Of a DNA stretch of 64,000 nucleotides, positions 22,900-34,878 are shown piece by piece (the stretch's first letter is position 1; every line of letters starts with the position of its first letter). The notes beneath the pieces are model-generated. The model did no database searches. It was not told where the DNA came from and saw only the letters and a program-made list of their open reading frames with translations. Both the position numbers and the translations under genes were made by a program. The stretch comes from Tuctoria greenei (Eukaryota; Streptophyta; Magnoliopsida; Poales; Poaceae). The stretch spans positions 92,012,942 through 92,076,941 of the forward strand of contig JAYESD010000004.1 in NCBI GenBank assembly GCA_036927565.1, read 5' to 3'.

Positions 22900-23768
22900 A
22901 TTTTGTTTAAATTTTCCATGTCCAATAAACCAAGCTCCGACCTTGATCACTCCTTTCCGATCATCCCACAATCCTCATTTGGCTAAGTAGGGGAGAAGTA
23001 AAATATATAATATCATAAATACTTTCCTACTTAGGTCTTAGGCTCTTATTTTGATTCCATCATATGAAGTGCCTTTGTCAAATAAATTGTGACTCTCGAT
23101 ATATGTAAGGCCGGTAGAGCCTTTCACTTTCCCATGTTTTCATGTCAAATAAAGATAGGTACAAGAACAAGTGTGGGTGAGGTCCCACGGCCTCGCAAAG
23201 TGCAACATGTCGGGACCAACATGAAAGAACAATTGAAGGCATCACACAAAGGACCACGAGAAGATTCGACCAAGCCATGATGGCTTGGCCCACGCTTCTT
23301 CATTAAGGAGATGGTTTGCGCTCTCTCACCTCTTATCCTTCTATACCTGATTCCCTAAGTTGAATTTGATTATGCATGATAATATCATTAAAAGCAAACT
23401 CATTAGAAGTTACGATTGTGCAATTTTTAATATTATATTTTGCTGGAGAATGGAATATGTCTACACCTCATTTCAATTTCATTACCATGTTCTTGAACCA
23501 CATATTAATTTTGGAAAAACATGTCATCTATGTATTATATTGATGCGATATGCTAAATGAGAGAAACTTGGAAACTCTCCATGCTGGAACTGAATTTTGG
23601 TATTGCAATTTTCAAAGTCATTAGAATTTTTCCATCCTCTCTCATTAGTATTTAAATTCCCACGAAAGCCATATGATACAAACATTGAAAACCACATGCA
23701 TATGACACTTTGTATTTTCATTGAACTTTGTCAAATTCATGACCCTTTTGAGTGACTTGCATGAAATT
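22900..23768. other. Noncoding 3' region of the Athila-like element, part 1
   Basis: AT-rich sequence with no convincing reading frame. It follows the pol end and precedes the forward copia insertion. A purine-rich TAAGTAGGGGAGAAG at 22984 resembles a polypurine tract but no LTR start follows it. In related elements this segment is untranslated or holds a decayed env-like region; I see no env similarity. Confidence 0.55.
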
Positions 23769-25530
23769 TGTGAGACCTATGTGTGCTGAATACATTGGCT
23801 TTGACAATAAAAGTTTTGAATGCTGGCATAACATCTTTTTAGCAAGGTCTGACTCTAGCTCCGAGCTTCTGCAAGGTCCGACAATAGGTCCGACTTTCTT
23901 TGTCTAGGTCCGACATGTTTTTGGGTAGCTCCGGCATGTCTTTGATAGCTCCGGCATGTCTTTGTTAAGCTCTGATATGTTTTGCTAGGTATGACTTATG
24001 TTGGTTATCTCCATGTTTTTCTAGCTTCGGTGCTAGGTTGTACTAGCTTTGGTAAGCTCCGACACTAGGTCCTACTAGCTTTGGAAAGCTCCGGCGCTAG
24101 GTTGTACTATCTTTAGTAAGCTCCAGCTCAAGCTCCGGTTAGCTTTGGCAAGATTCAGTGCTTGATCGCAATGTTCCTGTTTTTACTATGAAATGTTTCG
24201 AACTTGCTTTACATTGTTTGGAAACATTGCTTAGTATTAATTTACTATGTTTTTGGTGTGTTTTGGTGGTTATCGTTGATATCATTTTTCTATGGCTTGC
24301 AACATGCTTATGTGAGGTGCTCACGTAAGATGTAGTTTCGAAACTAACGAGAGTCAAGTCGAGGACTTGTGCTTGAAAGTATTGGTTGTTTGTTCATGTG
24401 CAGGTGTTGCTTGAGTTCAAGACATGGCTGGTGACGCGATCCATTGAACTAGTCTTAGGGAGAAGATGAGGTTAAACAACCAAGTTCGGTAGGAATTGTG
24501 GTTGAGTTGATCGGGAGGTCGTGCAATATGTTTGAATCAAGAACAATGCGTATGAGGGTATCGTGGACGTCGTTGGAAGATGTTTACACGTGTGCAAGGA
24601 GTGCATGGACGTAGCTGGATGGTTCCAAGGCGTGACGAAGAGATGTGGAAGTAAAAATTGGTCCGAAAGGTCCAACCGACTAGGTTATGGAAATATGGAA
24701 AGTTTCAGATATGGAAAGTTTTGAGTTGGTTATGATATGATTTCGTGTGGGTCACAAATTTGGGTTGTTTTAGGAATGTGGGATACATTCCTAATGTGTT
24801 TGGAAGTCTTAAGATTGCTTCTATCTGCGTATAGACGAGTCCTAAGCTGTTATGGAAAGTTTTGATTTGTGATTTGAGTAAGATTAGAGTCCTAGTTGAG
24901 ATTGGGTTGGCCTAAGGGATGGTTATATAAGCAAGGGAGGCCAGAGCTCGTGGGAGACGACTTTGGGGCTGTTCCTCTTGTGTTATACTGAATAAAATTC
25001 CTAGTTGAAAGAAACTTTTGTGCCTTGTTCGTCCGACTTGTTCCAGATAAGTTTTTCTCGTCGAGTTTTCTGCACAGCACTACCTTTCTTTGATGGTTTT
25101 ATCATAACTCGAGTTTTACTGATCCAATTGACGTGATTCTTTTTGGGTTGTCTTCACAACTTGATTATATATCATACGTCAAAATTTCATGGTCATTGGA
25201 TTTGTGGTTTTTGATCTACACGAGTTTCTTTGTAGAGTTACAGATCTGTTTTTTTCTCGGGTAGGACAGATTGATCTTTGTTTGATCTTTCGATTGTAAC
25301 TTGAGCTTCTCTCGACTGATTTGAGTGATTCTTGTTGTGTCATCTTTGTGACCTGATTCTCTCTGATATCTATCACTTTTGAGACGGTTAAACACGTTTA
25401 GATTTGTCTCACACATGATTTCTTTAACGGATCATTTTTTTGCCGAGGGGTTTTTGTTGCTTCTGCTGAAAAAGTTTTAAAATTTACCATTCACCCCCTG
25501 GTAGCTTTTCACATGCCCTTCGATCCTACA
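23769..25530 (+). repeat. 5' LTR of the forward copia element
   Basis: Starts TGTGAGACCTATGTGTGCTG and ends CGATCCTACA. From 23840 to 24140 it carries a cluster of GGTCCGAC, AGCTCCGGC and related motifs in imperfect tandem repeats. Confidence 0.9.
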
Positions 25531-25532
25531 AT

Positions 25533-25545
25533 TGGTATCAGAGCC
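25533..25545 (+). other. Primer-binding site (initiator Met tRNA type)
   Basis: TGGTATCAGAGCC starts three bases after the LTR end and is a perfect match to the common plant initiator-Met primer site. Confidence 0.9.
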
Positions 25546-25591
25546 ACGGTGCTCTAATCTTTGTGATTTGCACATGTTTTGACTAATCATC

Positions 25592-26460
25592 ATGGAGAAA
25601 TACTCCGCAAAACCTTGTGTCTTTAGTGGTATTGATTTTCAGGTTTGGAAGGCACATATGGAAGCCTTCATCCAGGCTCAAGGCTTCCCAATATGGGAGA
25701 AGGTATACAGACCTTACGAAGTGCTGTCAAACGATCAAGTTACAGCTACAAATATGAGGGATGTCGACAACAACAATAAGGCTTGGAACTTCATCATACA
25801 AGGATTAACTCAAAGCGACTTTGACCGTGTTGCACACCTCCGATCTGCATTTGATGTGTGGAAAGCACTTTGTGACTACCACGAAGGATCCAACAAGATC
25901 AAGGAGGTAAGGCAAGACATGTTCAAGAAGGAATACATGGGCTTCGAGATGCAACCCGGTGAGTCTACTGATGACCTTTCTGCTTGCTTTAATAAAATTC
26001 TCAACAACTTGCGTAGTGTCAATGTTAATTATTCAGATGCTGAAAATGCTAGGCAATTGTTAAGTGCATTAGATATGTCAATTCGGGAGATGAAAGTCAC
26101 ATGTATTCGTGAATCTACTGTCATGAGTACGCTTACTTTAGATGTGCTATATTCCAAGTTAAAAACTCATGAAATTGACATAATATCACGTAAGAACCCC
26201 AACAAGTCTATTGCTTTTGTTTCTCAATGTGACATGCCTAGCTCCGGTCAATCTTCGTCATGTGGTACACTTGCTTTGTTGTCCTCTCTAACTCTTGAAC
26301 AGATTGAGAAGTTTCCAGGGGAGGAGCTAGTACTTCTCTCTACTAGGTTCTCAAAAGCATTGCAAAATGTGAGACCTAGAAGGAGAAGAAGCTCCGGACC
26401 TCAATGATGTTTCGAATGTGGTAAGACAGGACATTTTCGTTCAGATTTCCCTAACCTTTC
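25592..26460 (+). pseudogene. Copia gag
   Basis: ATG at 25592 opens 271 codons with UBN2-type copia gag features: a W-K-A-H-M-E-A-F segment, AWNFIIQGLTQSDFDRV, VWKALCDYHEGSNKIKEVRQDMFKKEYMGFEM, then ARQLLSALDMSIREMKV and LKTHEIDI. An in-frame TGA at 26405-26407 stops it just before the zinc knuckle, which would read CFECGKTGHFRSDFP. The last Cys of that CCHC is also changed to Phe. So the nucleocapsid function is lost twice. The gag protein would form the virus-like particle of the element. Confidence 0.88.
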
Positions 26461-27810
26461 AGGTCCTACTTCCTGGGATGAAGCAAACAAGGACGAAGCA
26501 CTCCTCTGCAAAAGATACAAAGAAAAAGAAGGGTTTTACAGGACATCAATTGGTGAGCAGTTTTATCTCTCCACTTCAAGAACTTGGCTCAAGCGATGTG
26601 GACATTAGAAGTGACAAAGATGAAGATGATTTGGCAAACTTGTGCTTCATGGCGGGCAAGTCAAGATCAAGTATGGAGGAGGCTGAACACAACAGCGATA
26701 ATGAAGAGGTATGTCCTACTTGCAAAGAAATGTGTGATGCTATTTCTCATGCCACTGTTATAGTTAAGAAAAAGGACAAAAAGCTTAGGGACAATGCTGT
26801 TAAAATTGAGTCACTAGAATATATGAACAACTGTCCTCATTAAGAAGTGCGCACACCTCCACACTTGTTAAACTTGAGTTAGAAATTAAAAAGAACAGAG
26901 AGCTTGCTGCACTTAATGATAAAAACATGAAAGATGCTAGTGGTTCTACAATTGATTTGCATTGTTCTACTTGTGATGATCCTGATAAGAAACTACAAGA
27001 TGCTATGAATGAAATTTCTATATTGAACAATGCTTTACGTTCTCATGAAGTTAAATTTTGTTCCAATTGCAAATTAAAAGGAAAAACTTCATGTGAAAAT
27101 TACCGTGACCTGTCCAATAAACTTGATAACATGCATAGGACATTGGATCGGTTTTATAATGGGAATAAGGTCCTAAACATGCTATTGAATTCTTTGAAGT
27201 CTTGCAATGATAAAACTGGTTTAGGTGTTGATTCTCATTCTCATTCTAAGGCACATCCACCTAAAATTATAAAGTCATTAGGAAGTGGTTTGATTCAAAC
27301 ATTTCCTAAACAAGAAGAAGTGGTTTTCAAATCTGCAGGAGTGTTGTCTCATTTGGTTTCAAATAAAAATGTTGCTTTCTCATCTTGACATGAACACAAA
27401 GTTAAAATTCATTGTACCTACTATGGTAGAGATGGTCATGTCATAGCTTTCGTTATAGACTAGCTAAACAATACAAAAAGGAAATAATAATTGCTAGATC
27501 TCATAACTTTCATGCAAAATTTGCTGCACTTGCTAAACCAAATGATAGGAACATGCAATCTGCTGTAATGAGTCAAAAACATGCGAAGTTTGCTGCCAAA
27601 CCTACTCTTTATCGTGCTACACATGTAACATCTAATAGGACAGCAGTTGGGCACAAAAATCCTCAAGCTTTGGCTCATAAACCTGCTATTTTATCTCAGC
27701 TTTCGCATGTTATTCCTGCTGGATGTCGTGTGACTCAGTACTGGATTCCTAAATGCTTTTTGACTAACCCCAGTATTGAGTCATCGACGTATTGTTTTTC
27801 TATGTAGGTT
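26461..27810 (+). pseudogene. Copia gag-protease linker region
   Basis: Broken frames (26418-26843, 26927-27388, 27553-27807) rich in Lys, Glu, Ser and Cys. They include SDVDIRSDKDEDDLANLCFMA and a CPTCKEMCDAI segment, as in the long spacer of SIRE-type elements. Coiled-coil-like Leu/Lys stretches lie at 26927-27200. I see no catalytic motif here. Confidence 0.6.
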
Positions 27811-29064
27811 ACACGCTTGAGGAAGGAGAACATTTGGATTGTGGATTCAGGTTGCTCACATCACATGACCGGTAACAAAGAATGATTCTCCTCCCTCTCT
27901 TTTGTGTCACGTGTAGAGAATGTTACTTTTCCCGATAATCCTTCAACTCCTTTAATTGCTAAGGGTTCGGTTAGAGTAACTAATCACTACACTTTTAAGG
28001 ATGTGGCACTGGTTAAAAATTTGAAATATAACTTGCTTTTTGTTTCACAACTGCTAGATGAAAATCTAGAAATTATTTTCACTAAAAATTGCTGCAAAGT
28101 TGTAAATTCAAATAGTGAGCTTATTTTTAACATATCTCAGTTTGGAAGAGTTTTTAAAGCTGATTTTGATATGTTTTCCTCTAAGCATAGGTGTCTAGTT
28201 GCTAATGATTCAAAGGACTTATATTTTTTGCATCGTAGACTTGGTCACATAGGCTTTGATCACCTAAAGCCTGTTAGTGGTCTTGATCGCATAAGTGGGC
28301 TGCCTAAGCTTAAAGGGGACAAAGAAGTTGTGTACTCTTCTTGTAGACATGCTAAGATGGTTGCAGGTTCACATACTCCTCTCACAATGATCATGACAAC
28401 TGAACCAGGTCAACTTTTGCACCTTGACACCGTAGGACCGTCATGTGTTCAATCCTTCGGAGATAAATGGTATGTTCTTGTGATTGTGGATGATTATTCT
28501 AGATACTCTTGGGTTTACTTTATAGCATCTAAGAATGAAGCTTTTAGTCACTTTAGAACTTTATTTCTTAAATTATGAATTGATCACCCAGGATCTTTAA
28601 AAGCAATTAGAAGTGATAACGGAACCGAATTTAAAAATCAATCTTTTGATCACTTTTGTGCTGAAAATGGAATAGATCATCAATTTTCTTCACCATATGT
28701 ACCTCAACAAAATGGTGTTGTATAAAGAAAGAACAGAACCTTAGTTGAGATGGCTAGGACTATGCTTGATGAATATCAAACTCCTAGGAAATTTTGGGTT
28801 GATGCGATTGCAACTGCTTGTTATGTCATAAATCGTGTTTTCTTGCACGCTAAGCTAGGTAAAACACCACATGAGCTCCGGTTTGGACATAGGCCTAGTG
28901 GTACACACTTTCGGGTCTTTGGTTGCAAATGCTTTGTTAAGAAACAGGGTAATCTTGATAAATTTGAACCTAGATCCATTGATGGCATGTTTCTTGGTTA
29001 TCCATCTCATACTAGAGGCTACCGTGTGCTTTTACTTGACACTAACAAAATTGTGGAGACTTGA
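27811..29064 (+). pseudogene. Copia protease and integrase
   Basis: The frame begins with the aspartic protease box WIVDSGCSHHMTGNK, interrupted by TGA at 27883-27885 where TGG is expected. VSQLLDENLEIIF follows, then the pre-integrase segment (LHRRLGHIGFDHLKP) and the integrase core: LHLDTVGPS, VDDYSRYSWVYF, RSDNGTEFKNQSF and the PQQNGVV box. The catalytic Glu that should follow GVV is replaced by TAA at 28723-28725, and a further TGA lies at 28576-28578. The C-terminal part, LVEMARTMLDEY and FGHRPSGTHFRVFGCKCFV, is well kept. The protein would insert cDNA into chromosomes, but this copy cannot. Confidence 0.9.
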
Positions 29065-29560
29065 GAGGTGTCTTTTGATGAAGCTAGCCCAGGTACTAGC
29101 TCAAACATTGCAGGTCCATATCCATATCCGCAGGGGGAGAGCATTTTCGTTGAAGATGAGGAAGAGGTGGAGCTGCTGCCCAGAAATTCAGCAGCTAATG
29201 ACATTGTTCCAGCACCTGATTTTGATTCACAGCCAGCACCGACGACCACCATTGCTAGTCCATATCCTCTTCAAGTCACAAGCTCATCGATTTGTGATGA
29301 ACATGAAGAAGAAGAAGCTTGTGAAGTGTCCACTCCCTTCCTGTATCTCAAAAGTCATCCTCCACAACAAAATATTGGAAGCTTGCACGAATGAGTCACA
29401 TGGTCCAGGTTTTGCGATCCAAACTCTCATGCTCATTCTGCTTTTGTTGCTTCTTTTGAACCCAAAGATATATCACACACACTCACTAATGGATCTTGGA
29501 TTATTGCCATGCAAGAAGAGTTAGAAAATTTTGAAAGAAATAATGTATGAAAACTAGTAC
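29065..29560 (+). pseudogene. Copia integrase-reverse transcriptase linker
   Basis: An acidic, Ser/Pro-rich linker (EDEEEVELLPRNSAA, EHEEEEACEVST) reads in frame from 29068 to 29396, then shifts. This is the usual low-complexity spacer in copia polyproteins. Confidence 0.65.
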
Positions 29561-30991
29561 CTCCACCTCAATGTCACACTTTAATTGGAACTAAATGGGT
29601 GTTTAAAAATAAACAAAGTGAGGATGGGGTTGTGGTTAGGAATAAGGCTAGGTTGGTTGCTCAAGGTTTCATTCAAGTTGAAGGTCTCGATTTTGATGAA
29701 ACTTTGCTCCTGTTGCTAGATTAGAAGCCATAAGAATTTTGTTGGCTTTTGCTGCATCTAAAGGTTTTATGCTTTATCAAATGGATGTTAAAAGTGCTTT
29801 TCTTAATGGCTACATAGATGAGGAGGTTTATGTCAAACAACCACCGGGTTTTGAAAATTCAGATTTTCCTAATCGTGTTTACAAACTGTCCAAAGCCCTG
29901 TCGGTCTCAAACAAGCCCCTAGAGCATGGTATGATAGGTTAAAAACATTCTTACTTGAAAAGGCGTTTACCATGGGCAAGGTTGATAAAACTCTTTTTGT
30001 GCTTAAGCATGGCAATGACTCATTATTCGTTCAAGTGTATGTGGATGATATTATCTTTGGTCGTGCTTCTCATGATCTTGTGTCCAAGTTTTCAGCTATG
30101 ATGAGTTCAAAATTTGAGATGAGTATGATGGAAGAACTCACGTACTTTTTGGGGCTGCAAATCATGCAAACCAAGGATGGTACCTTTGTGCATCAAACGA
30201 AGTATACAAGGGACCTTCTCAAGCGCTTCAACGTGAACAAAAGAAAGCCTCTTCGGACACCAATGGGAACAACATCAACACTTGAGCTCGATGAGGATGG
30301 TGAACCAGTTGATCAAAAAGAATATAGAAGCATGATCGGATCCCTTTTGTACCTCACGGCTTCAAGACCGGACATACAATTCAGCATATGTCTTTGTGCA
30401 CGGGTTCAAGCCTCCACACGTGCCTTACATCGTCAAGCCCTCGAAAGGATTCTCAGGTACTTACATGGAACTCAAGAATTTGACATTTTTCTTCCTTCTT
30501 CCTCAACCATTACTTTGAAAGCTTTTTCCGATGCTTATTTTGGAGGTTGTAGGATTGATAGGAAAAGTACATCCGGTGCTTGTCATTTTATTGGTAATTC
30601 ACTAGTTGCTTGGTCCTCTAGAAAACAAAACTCAGTTGCACAATCCACAGCCGAATCTGAATATGTAGCTGCTGCTAGTGCTTGCTCACAAATTTTTTGG
30701 ATTGTTCAAACACTTAAGGACTATGGGGTTGATCTAGATAGTGTTCTACTGTTTTGTGATAACACTAGTGCCATTTGCATTGCTTAAAACCCCGTGCAAC
30801 ATTCTAGAAATAAGCACATTGACATTAGGTATCACTTTCTTCATGATAATGTTGAAAAAGGAAACATTGTGCTTCACCATGTAGATACCGAACAACAATT
30901 GGCTGACATTTTTACAAAACCTTTGGATTTCACTCGTTTTTGTTACATTCGTAGTGAAATAGGGGTTATGCAACCACACGGCTTAAATTGA
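29561..30991 (+). pseudogene. Copia reverse transcriptase and RNase H
   Basis: GTKWVFKNKQSEDG, RLVAQGFIQVEGLDFDET, then MLYQMDVKSAFLNGYIDEEVYVKQPPGF and, after one-base shifts at about 29703 and 29908, VQVYVDDIIFG with the catalytic Y-V-D-D (30038-30049) intact. MIGSLLYLTASRPDIQFS follows. RNase H reads KAFSDAYFGGC (D), AESEYVAAA (E) and FCDNTSAICIA (D), with TAA at 30785, then NKHIDIRYHFLHD and TKPLD. Stop at 30989-30991. Despite the shifts, every catalytic residue of RT and RNase H can be read. Confidence 0.9.
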
Positions 30992-31940
30992 GGGGGATTT
31001 TTCAAACTTGAGAAGTCTATGTGTGAATCTGAAATTAAAATAACATGAGCATAGTATTTCATACATATATGACTTTGTGATTCCTTTTACATGCTGAAAG
31101 TTCTTACTACATTACTCGTGTTATACATTTTGTAGTTTTTACCATGTATAGTAATTGGAATAATTACTTACACTAAATCTGGTCATGATCAAACTTTCTT
31201 GCTGTTTAAACTTGTTGCATGCTCACAAGTGCTTTTAATAATGAAAAATTAATCAATCAACTATTCACATGTTGAGCTTTTGTGATCAAATAAAAATGAG
31301 AAAATATCAAGAGAATATGCATGCATCGCACTTCTTCTTTCGAGATGGCTTATCATTGCACTTAGATATGAACTTGGAAGAAGTTGTGTATGACTAAAAC
31401 CATGTCCTTAAGCTTCTGATTGTCAAATGACATAGGCTTGGCTTGGATGGTTAGAATAAGGTAGATGCGCATATAATCTATTGCAAATATCATATGATCT
31501 AAATTTATGCTTCAAAAAATAATAAAATGCATCAACAAGTGTCATGCTTTCAGGTTTTGAAATAGTTAAGTTTGTGAGATCATGACTTGCTTATGTTGAA
31601 AATTACATTTGATCTCTAGCATGGCTTACCCTACTTTTGTATCTCATTGATGTGATAGTGTATGTTACTTGATAGTATGACTTGGTTGAGTTTTGTTTTA
31701 TATGTATATGTTATAATATGCTCATCACAATTAAAATTTCTCTTTGTAACCTTGCTGAATAAATTGTCAAAGGGGGGAGAGATAATATGGTGAATTTTTA
31801 AAGATAAGTATGCAAGGGGGAGAAATATGTATAGGGGGGAATTTATTTCTATCTCATTTGATTTTCCAAAAGAGGGATAAATTGTTCTCAAAACTTTTCA
31901 TGCCAATGTTCGGATTTTAAATGGTGTTGCCAATGCATTC
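30992..31940. other. Noncoding tail of the copia element with serial polypurine tracts
   Basis: No reading frame is supported. Purine tracts with G5-G6 runs occur at 30988-30998 (right at the pol stop), 31769-31782, 31811-31826 and 31831-31841, before the final one at 31941. No env-like ORF is visible. Confidence 0.7.
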
Positions 31941-31954
31941 ATCAAGGGGGAGAT
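31941..31954 (+). other. Polypurine tract of the copia element
   Basis: ATCAAGGGGGAGAT lies immediately upstream of the TG of the 3' LTR, the position that primes second-strand synthesis. Confidence 0.85.
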
Positions 31955-33753
31955 TGTGAGACCTATGTGTGCTGAATACATTGGCTTTGACAATAAAAGT
32001 TTTGAATGCTGCCATAACATCTTTTTAGCAACGTCCGACTCTAGCTCCGAGCTTCTGCAAGGTCCGACAATAGGTCTGACTTTCTTTGTCTAGGTCCGAC
32101 ATGTTTTTGGGTAGCTCTGGCATGTCTTTGATAGCTCCGGCATGTCTTTGATAGCTCCGGCATGTCTTTGTTAAGCTCCGATATGTTTTGCTAGGTATGA
32201 CTTATGTTGGTTGGCTCGATGTTTTTCTAGCTCTGGTGCTAGGTTGTACTAGCTTTGGTAAGCTCCGGCGCTAGGTCTTACTAGCTTTGGAAATCTCCGG
32301 TGCTAGGTTGTAATAGCTTTGGTAAGCTCCAGCTCAATCTCCGGTTAGCTTTGGCAAGATTCGGAGCTTGATCACAATGTTCTTGTTTTTACTATGAAAT
32401 GTTTCGAACTTGCTTTACATTGTTTGGAAAGATTTCTTAGTATTCTTTTGCTAAGTTTTTGGTGTGTTTTGGTGGTTATGGATGATATCATTTTTGTATG
32501 GCTTGCAACATGCTTATGTGAGGTGCTCACGTAAGATGTTGTAGTTTTGGAACTAACGATAGTCAAGTCGAGGACTTGTGCTCGGAAGTATTGGTTGTTT
32601 GTTCATGTGCAGGTGTTGCTTGACATCAAGACATGGCTGGTGACAGGATCCTTTGAACTAGTCTTAGGGAAACTATGAGGTTCAACAACCACGTTCGGGG
32701 GGAATTATGGTTGAGTTGATCGGGAGGTTGCACAACATGTTTGAATCAAGAACAATGCATATGAAGGTATCGTGGACGTTGTTGGAAGATGTTTGCACGT
32801 GTGCAAGGAGTGCATAGACATGGCTGCATGGTTCCAAGGCATGATGAAGAGATGTGGACGTAAAAATTGGTCAGAAAGGTCCAACCGACTAGGTTATGGA
32901 CTCAGGTTGCGGCTGAGTCGGGTTTGACTCAAATATGGAAAGTTTTGAGTTGGTTATGATAGGATTTCATGTGGGTCACGAATTTGGGTTGTTTTAGGAA
33001 TGTGTGATATGTTCCTAATGTGTTTGGAAGTCTTAAGATTGCTTCTATCTGCGTATAGAAGAGTCCTAAGCTGTTATGGAAAGTTTTGATTCGTGATTTG
33101 AGTAGAATTAGAGTTCTGGTTGAGATTGGGTTGGCCTAAGGGCTGGTTATATAAGCAAGGGAGGCCAGATCTCGTGGGAGACGACTTTGGGTCTGTTCCT
33201 CTTGTGTTCTATTGAATAAAATTCATAGTTGAAAGAAACTTTTGTGCCTTGTTCGTCCGACTTGTTCCAGACAAGTTTTTCTCGTCGAGTTTTCTGCACA
33301 TCACTACTTTTCTTTGGTGGTTTTATCATAACTCGAGTTTTACAGATCCAATGGACGTGATTCTTTTTGGGTTGTCTTCACAACTGATTATATATCATAT
33401 TTCAAAATTTCACGATCATTGGATTTGTGGTTTTTGATCTACACGAGTTTCTCTACAGTGTTACGGATCTGTTTTTTCTCGGGTAGGACAGATTGATTTT
33501 TGTTCGATTTCTCGACCGTAACTTGAGTTTCCCTCGACAGATTTGTGTGATTCTTGTTGTGTCGTCTTCATGACTTGATTCTCTCTGATATCTATCAATT
33601 TTGTCATGGTGAAACACGATTAATTAGTCTCACACATGATTTATTTAACATATCGTTTTTCTGCCGAGGGGTTTTCATTGCTTCCACTGAAAAAGTTTTA
33701 AATCTACCATTCACCCCCCTCTAGTAGCTATTCACGTATTCTTCGATCCTACA
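31955..33753 (+). repeat. 3' LTR of the forward copia element
   Basis: Same start as the 5' LTR (TGTGAGACCTATG) and same end (CGATCCTACA). It is slightly longer, mainly because of an extra 20-bp TAGCTCCGGCATGTCTTTGA unit near 32140 and a changed stretch near 32900. Confidence 0.9.
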
Positions 33754-34109
33754 AAATCATTGATTAGGAAATTTCTTGTGCACTCCACCATATTCCATGA
33801 TATTCTCACATTCACCATCAATAGATACTCTATGCAAATTTTGCAAAATCCCCTCTCAATAAAAAGATGCACAAAAGGAGTAGAAGGCATGGATATAAGA
33901 GCTCTCTCAAAAAAAAAGAGAATTAAAAAAAAGAAACGAGAGAGCCAATAAGTAGCCATGCTTCATCCTTGTATAAAAAAGAGTGATCAATTGGGAGTCA
34001 TCACCACCATTTATCATCCACCATCCATAATAAGTGCACAAGAATTTCTTTAGTCATTGTTTTTTTTTGCATGGTATTCTCATGTGAATCTCGTTTTTGA
34101 CTTAGTAAC
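33754..34109. other. Noncoding 3' region of the Athila-like element, part 2
   Basis: Continuation of 22900-23768 after the copia insertion. A-rich tract at 33907-33945. No ORF or RNA gene is seen. It ends at GTAAC, the left duplication of the next element. Confidence 0.55.
34105..34109. repeat. Left target duplication GTAAC
   Basis: GTAAC directly before TG at 34110; an identical copy follows the element at 45798-45802. Confidence 0.92.
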
Positions 34110-34870
34110 TGTAACACCCTCAATTTTCGCATCATGCATTGCATACATGGTCATACATTATACACTAGTAGAATAAAAGAAAAATAATAAAACATATGCA
34201 TATACAAATGTATGTAGCGAAAGAGAGAAATAGAAAACAATAATTATAGCCTAAAACTTGTAATAGGGAATAAGTATTAAAATAATAATAAAAATGTATA
34301 TAAATATATATATAGGAATAATATATATAACAATATAAAAATAGAAAAAAATATTAATAATATATGTTATAAAAATAATAAATAAATAATAAATATACAA
34401 TATGAATAAAGTATATATATAAAAAAAAAAGAGTAAAAAAATAAATAAAATAAATAATAAAATAAAATATAATTAATAAAATATATATATTAATAATAGT
34501 AGTATAAAAGAAATAAAAAAATAATAATAAAAAAAAAGGGTCAACCAGCCGGCCAGGCCAAGCGGCCCAGCCGGCCGGGCCACCCCGCGGCCTCCCGCGC
34601 GCCCGAGGGAGCGCGCGCTCCCTCCCGCACCCGGCCGCCGTACGGGCGAGCCGCCTGGGCCCCGCCCCGACCGACGCTCCCGCCTCGGGGCGAAGCGCGC
34701 CCGCGCGCGCGTGCGGTCACGCGCCCCGCCGCCGTATCGCACCCGCCCCCGCGCTCCCGGTCCCACGCCACCGACGCGGCTTACGCCGTACGCGATCCCG
34801 CCTCCTCTCCCTATTCCCGCGCCGGAACTCACGGAACCGACCGGGACTCCCGATCGCTCCCGCCCCCACC

Positions 34871-34878
34871 TATATAAA
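34871..34878 (+). promoter_or_regulatory. LTR TATA box inside a CpG-rich promoter
   Basis: CACCTATATAAACGCACGG sits at the downstream edge of a 300-bp GC-rich, CpG-dense stretch. Transcription probably starts about 30 bp downstream, near 34900. The matching copy in the 3' LTR is near 43773. Confidence 0.75.

Larger units (their letters stand above)
23769..33753 (+). mobile_element. Ty1/copia retrotransposon (SIRE-like), full length, dead
   Basis: Two LTRs (23769-25530 and 31955-33753) bracket a primer site, gag, protease, integrase, reverse transcriptase and RNase H in copia order, followed by a 950-bp noncoding tail with several polypurine tracts. Flanks are AAATT on the left and AAATC on the right, a 5-bp duplication with one mismatch. 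The LTRs differ by many substitutions and by an extra repeat copy, so this insertion is much older than the Tekay-like element next to it. It sits in the 3' noncoding part of the Athila-like element. Confidence 0.88.

Noticed and set aside
22984..22998. Polypurine tract and 3' LTR start of the Athila-like element
   Set aside because: No TG LTR start follows, and noncoding sequence of the same style continues for over 1 kb across later insertions to about 46190.
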